A stretch of 64,000 nucleotides of DNA from Dyella_B sp036746095 (GTDB lineage: Bacteria; Pseudomonadota; Gammaproteobacteria; Xanthomonadales; Rhodanobacteraceae), in contig NZ_DAIOEU010000019.1 in NCBI RefSeq assembly GCF_036746095.1, positions 1-64,000 on the forward strand, in the 5' to 3' direction. Below the pieces are notes generated by a model that saw only the letters and a program-made list of their open reading frames with translations, ran no database searches and was not told where the DNA came from. This document shows, one piece after another, positions 63,271 to 64,000 of this stretch (positions are counted from its first letter, which is position 1; every line of letters starts with the position of its first letter). A program made the translations under genes and the position numbers.

Positions 63271-64000
63271 GTGTCGTCCCTCGTCGATCTTGCCAAGCGC
63301 TATTGGTTACCCGTCTACAAGCCGCGCGAGCTGGTGCTCGACCGAGGCAAGGGCGCCCGCGTGTGGGATACCGAGCAACGCGACTACATCGACTTCGGTG
63401 CGGGTATCGCGGTCAATGCATTGGGACATCAGGATCCTGATCTGCTGGCGGCCTTGACGACGCAAGCACAGAAGCTTTGGCACAGCAGCAACGTGTTCTA
63501 CACCGAGCCGCCGCTGCATCTGGCGCAGGAGCTGGTGGAAGCGTCTGGTTTTGCCGAGCGCGTGTTTCTGTGCAATTCCGGCGCCGAAGCGAATGAAGCG
63601 GCGATCAAGCTGGTGCGCAAATGGGCGGCGGCGCAGGGGCGCGCACCGGAGCAGCGGGTGATCATTACTTTCCGCGGCTCGTTTCACGGCCGTACCTTGG
63701 CTACGGTCACGGCCACGGCGCAACCGAAATACCAGGAAGGCTATGAGCCGCTGCCGGGCGGTTTCCGTTATCTGGACTTCAACGATGTTGCCGCGCTCGA
63801 AGCGACCTTTGCGGAGGGCGATATCGCCGCTGTGATGCTGGAGCCGGTGCAGGGCGAAGGCGGCGTATTGCCGGCAGCGCCCGGTTTTATCAAGCGCGTG
63901 CGCGAACTGTGCGATGCGCATGGTGCGTTGCTGGTGCTCGATGAGATTCAATGCGGCATGGGTCGCACCGGCACATTGTTCGCACACGTGCAGGATGGCG
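63271..64000 (+). CDS. argD: Acetylornithine/succinylornithine aminotransferase, 3'-truncated by the window edge
   Basis: The visible 243 residues belong to a class III PLP aminotransferase of arginine biosynthesis (ArgD) or degradation (AstC). Conserved segments are YWLPVYKPRELVLDRGKGARVWDTE, YIDFGAGIAVNALGH, FLCNSGAEANEAAIKLVRKW, ITFRGSFHGRTLATVTATAQPKYQEGYEPLPGG and MLEPVQGEGGVLPA, LLVLDEIQCGMGRTG. The PLP lysine lies beyond the window. The start is GTG at 63271, with AGGAG six bases upstream. ArgD and AstC cannot be told apart from this part alone. Confidence 0.9.
   Translation, partial: MSSLVDLAKRYWLPVYKPRELVLDRGKGARVWDTEQRDYIDFGAGIAVNALGHQDPDLLAALTTQAQKLWHSSNVFYTEPPLHLAQELVEASGFAERVFLCNSGAEANEAAIKLVRKWAAAQGRAPEQRVIITFRGSFHGRTLATVTATAQPKYQEGYEPLPGGFRYLDFNDVAALEATFAEGDIAAVMLEPVQGEGGVLPAAPGFIKRVRELCDAHGALLVLDEIQCGMGRTGTLFAHVQDG

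Overview
The window is a contiguous stretch of a GC-rich gammaproteobacterial chromosome. The gene content (CysB-type regulator, PPi-dependent phosphofructokinase beside a membrane pyrophosphatase, Mpl, WaaA, RutE-like and ELM1-like proteins) and protein sequences fit the Xanthomonadales/Lysobacterales, most likely Rhodanobacteraceae (Dyella/Luteibacter/Rhodanobacter/Frateuria type). That placement is an inference from remembered families, not from a search. No rRNA, tRNA, CRISPR array, prophage or complete IS element was seen. Both edges cut genes: groEL at the left and an acetylornithine aminotransferase-like gene at the right.

Layout. 1-5.2 kb: the 3' two-thirds of groEL with a strong terminator, a V4R-domain protein, an MHYT membrane sensor and an LtaS/OpgB-like phosphoglycerol transferase. 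5.4-20.6 kb: an almost complete assimilatory sulfate reduction island: cysG, cysB, a small secreted DUF4019-like protein, a fused Sat-CysC, cysH, cysI, cysJ, an OprP-like porin, and sbp-cysT-cysW-cysA. Together these take sulfate across the outer membrane (porin), through the periplasm (Sbp) and inner membrane (CysTWA), activate it to PAPS (Sat-CysC), reduce it to sulfite (CysH) and sulfide (CysJI), with siroheme for CysI from CysG and control by CysB. A shared palindromic motif sits at the cysG/cysB and cysJ/porin divergent promoters and, in weaker form, before sbp.

20.7-26.8 kb: a peptidoglycan-binding protein, glnE, an ELM1-family protein, a RutE-like nitroreductase, a YceI protein and a small zinc-finger protein. 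26.8-36.6 kb: LPS/envelope genes (GT4, O-antigen ligase-like, GT2, GT4, polysaccharide deacetylase, LpxL-type acyltransferase, waaA), then tolC and pcm. 36.8-41.5 kb: a TetR regulator, a TPP riboswitch with thiC, a DUF3224 gene broken by a 287-bp structured MITE-like insertion flanked by TTAA duplications, and a ferritin-like protein. 41.6-48.1 kb: an oxidoreductase, an MFS exporter divergent from a frameshifted LysR gene, ppa, a MocR regulator and a small membrane protein.

48.1-57.1 kb: a prolyl-4-hydroxylase-like oxygenase, a secreted prolyl oligopeptidase, the pyrophosphate-energy pair hppA and pfp, adk and mpl. 57.1-64 kb: an ABC-2 type exporter, a Lon N-domain protein, an SDR, a sigma-54-type activator, a 665-bp non-coding stretch with a run of stem-loops that may be a small RNA, and argD/astC. 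Intergenic dyad repeats of REP type recur, mostly between convergent genes.

The most notable unexplained items are the MITE-like element at 40450-40736, the sulfur-regulon palindrome, the five-hairpin intergenic region at 62642-62815, and the 5-bp duplication that breaks the LysR gene.
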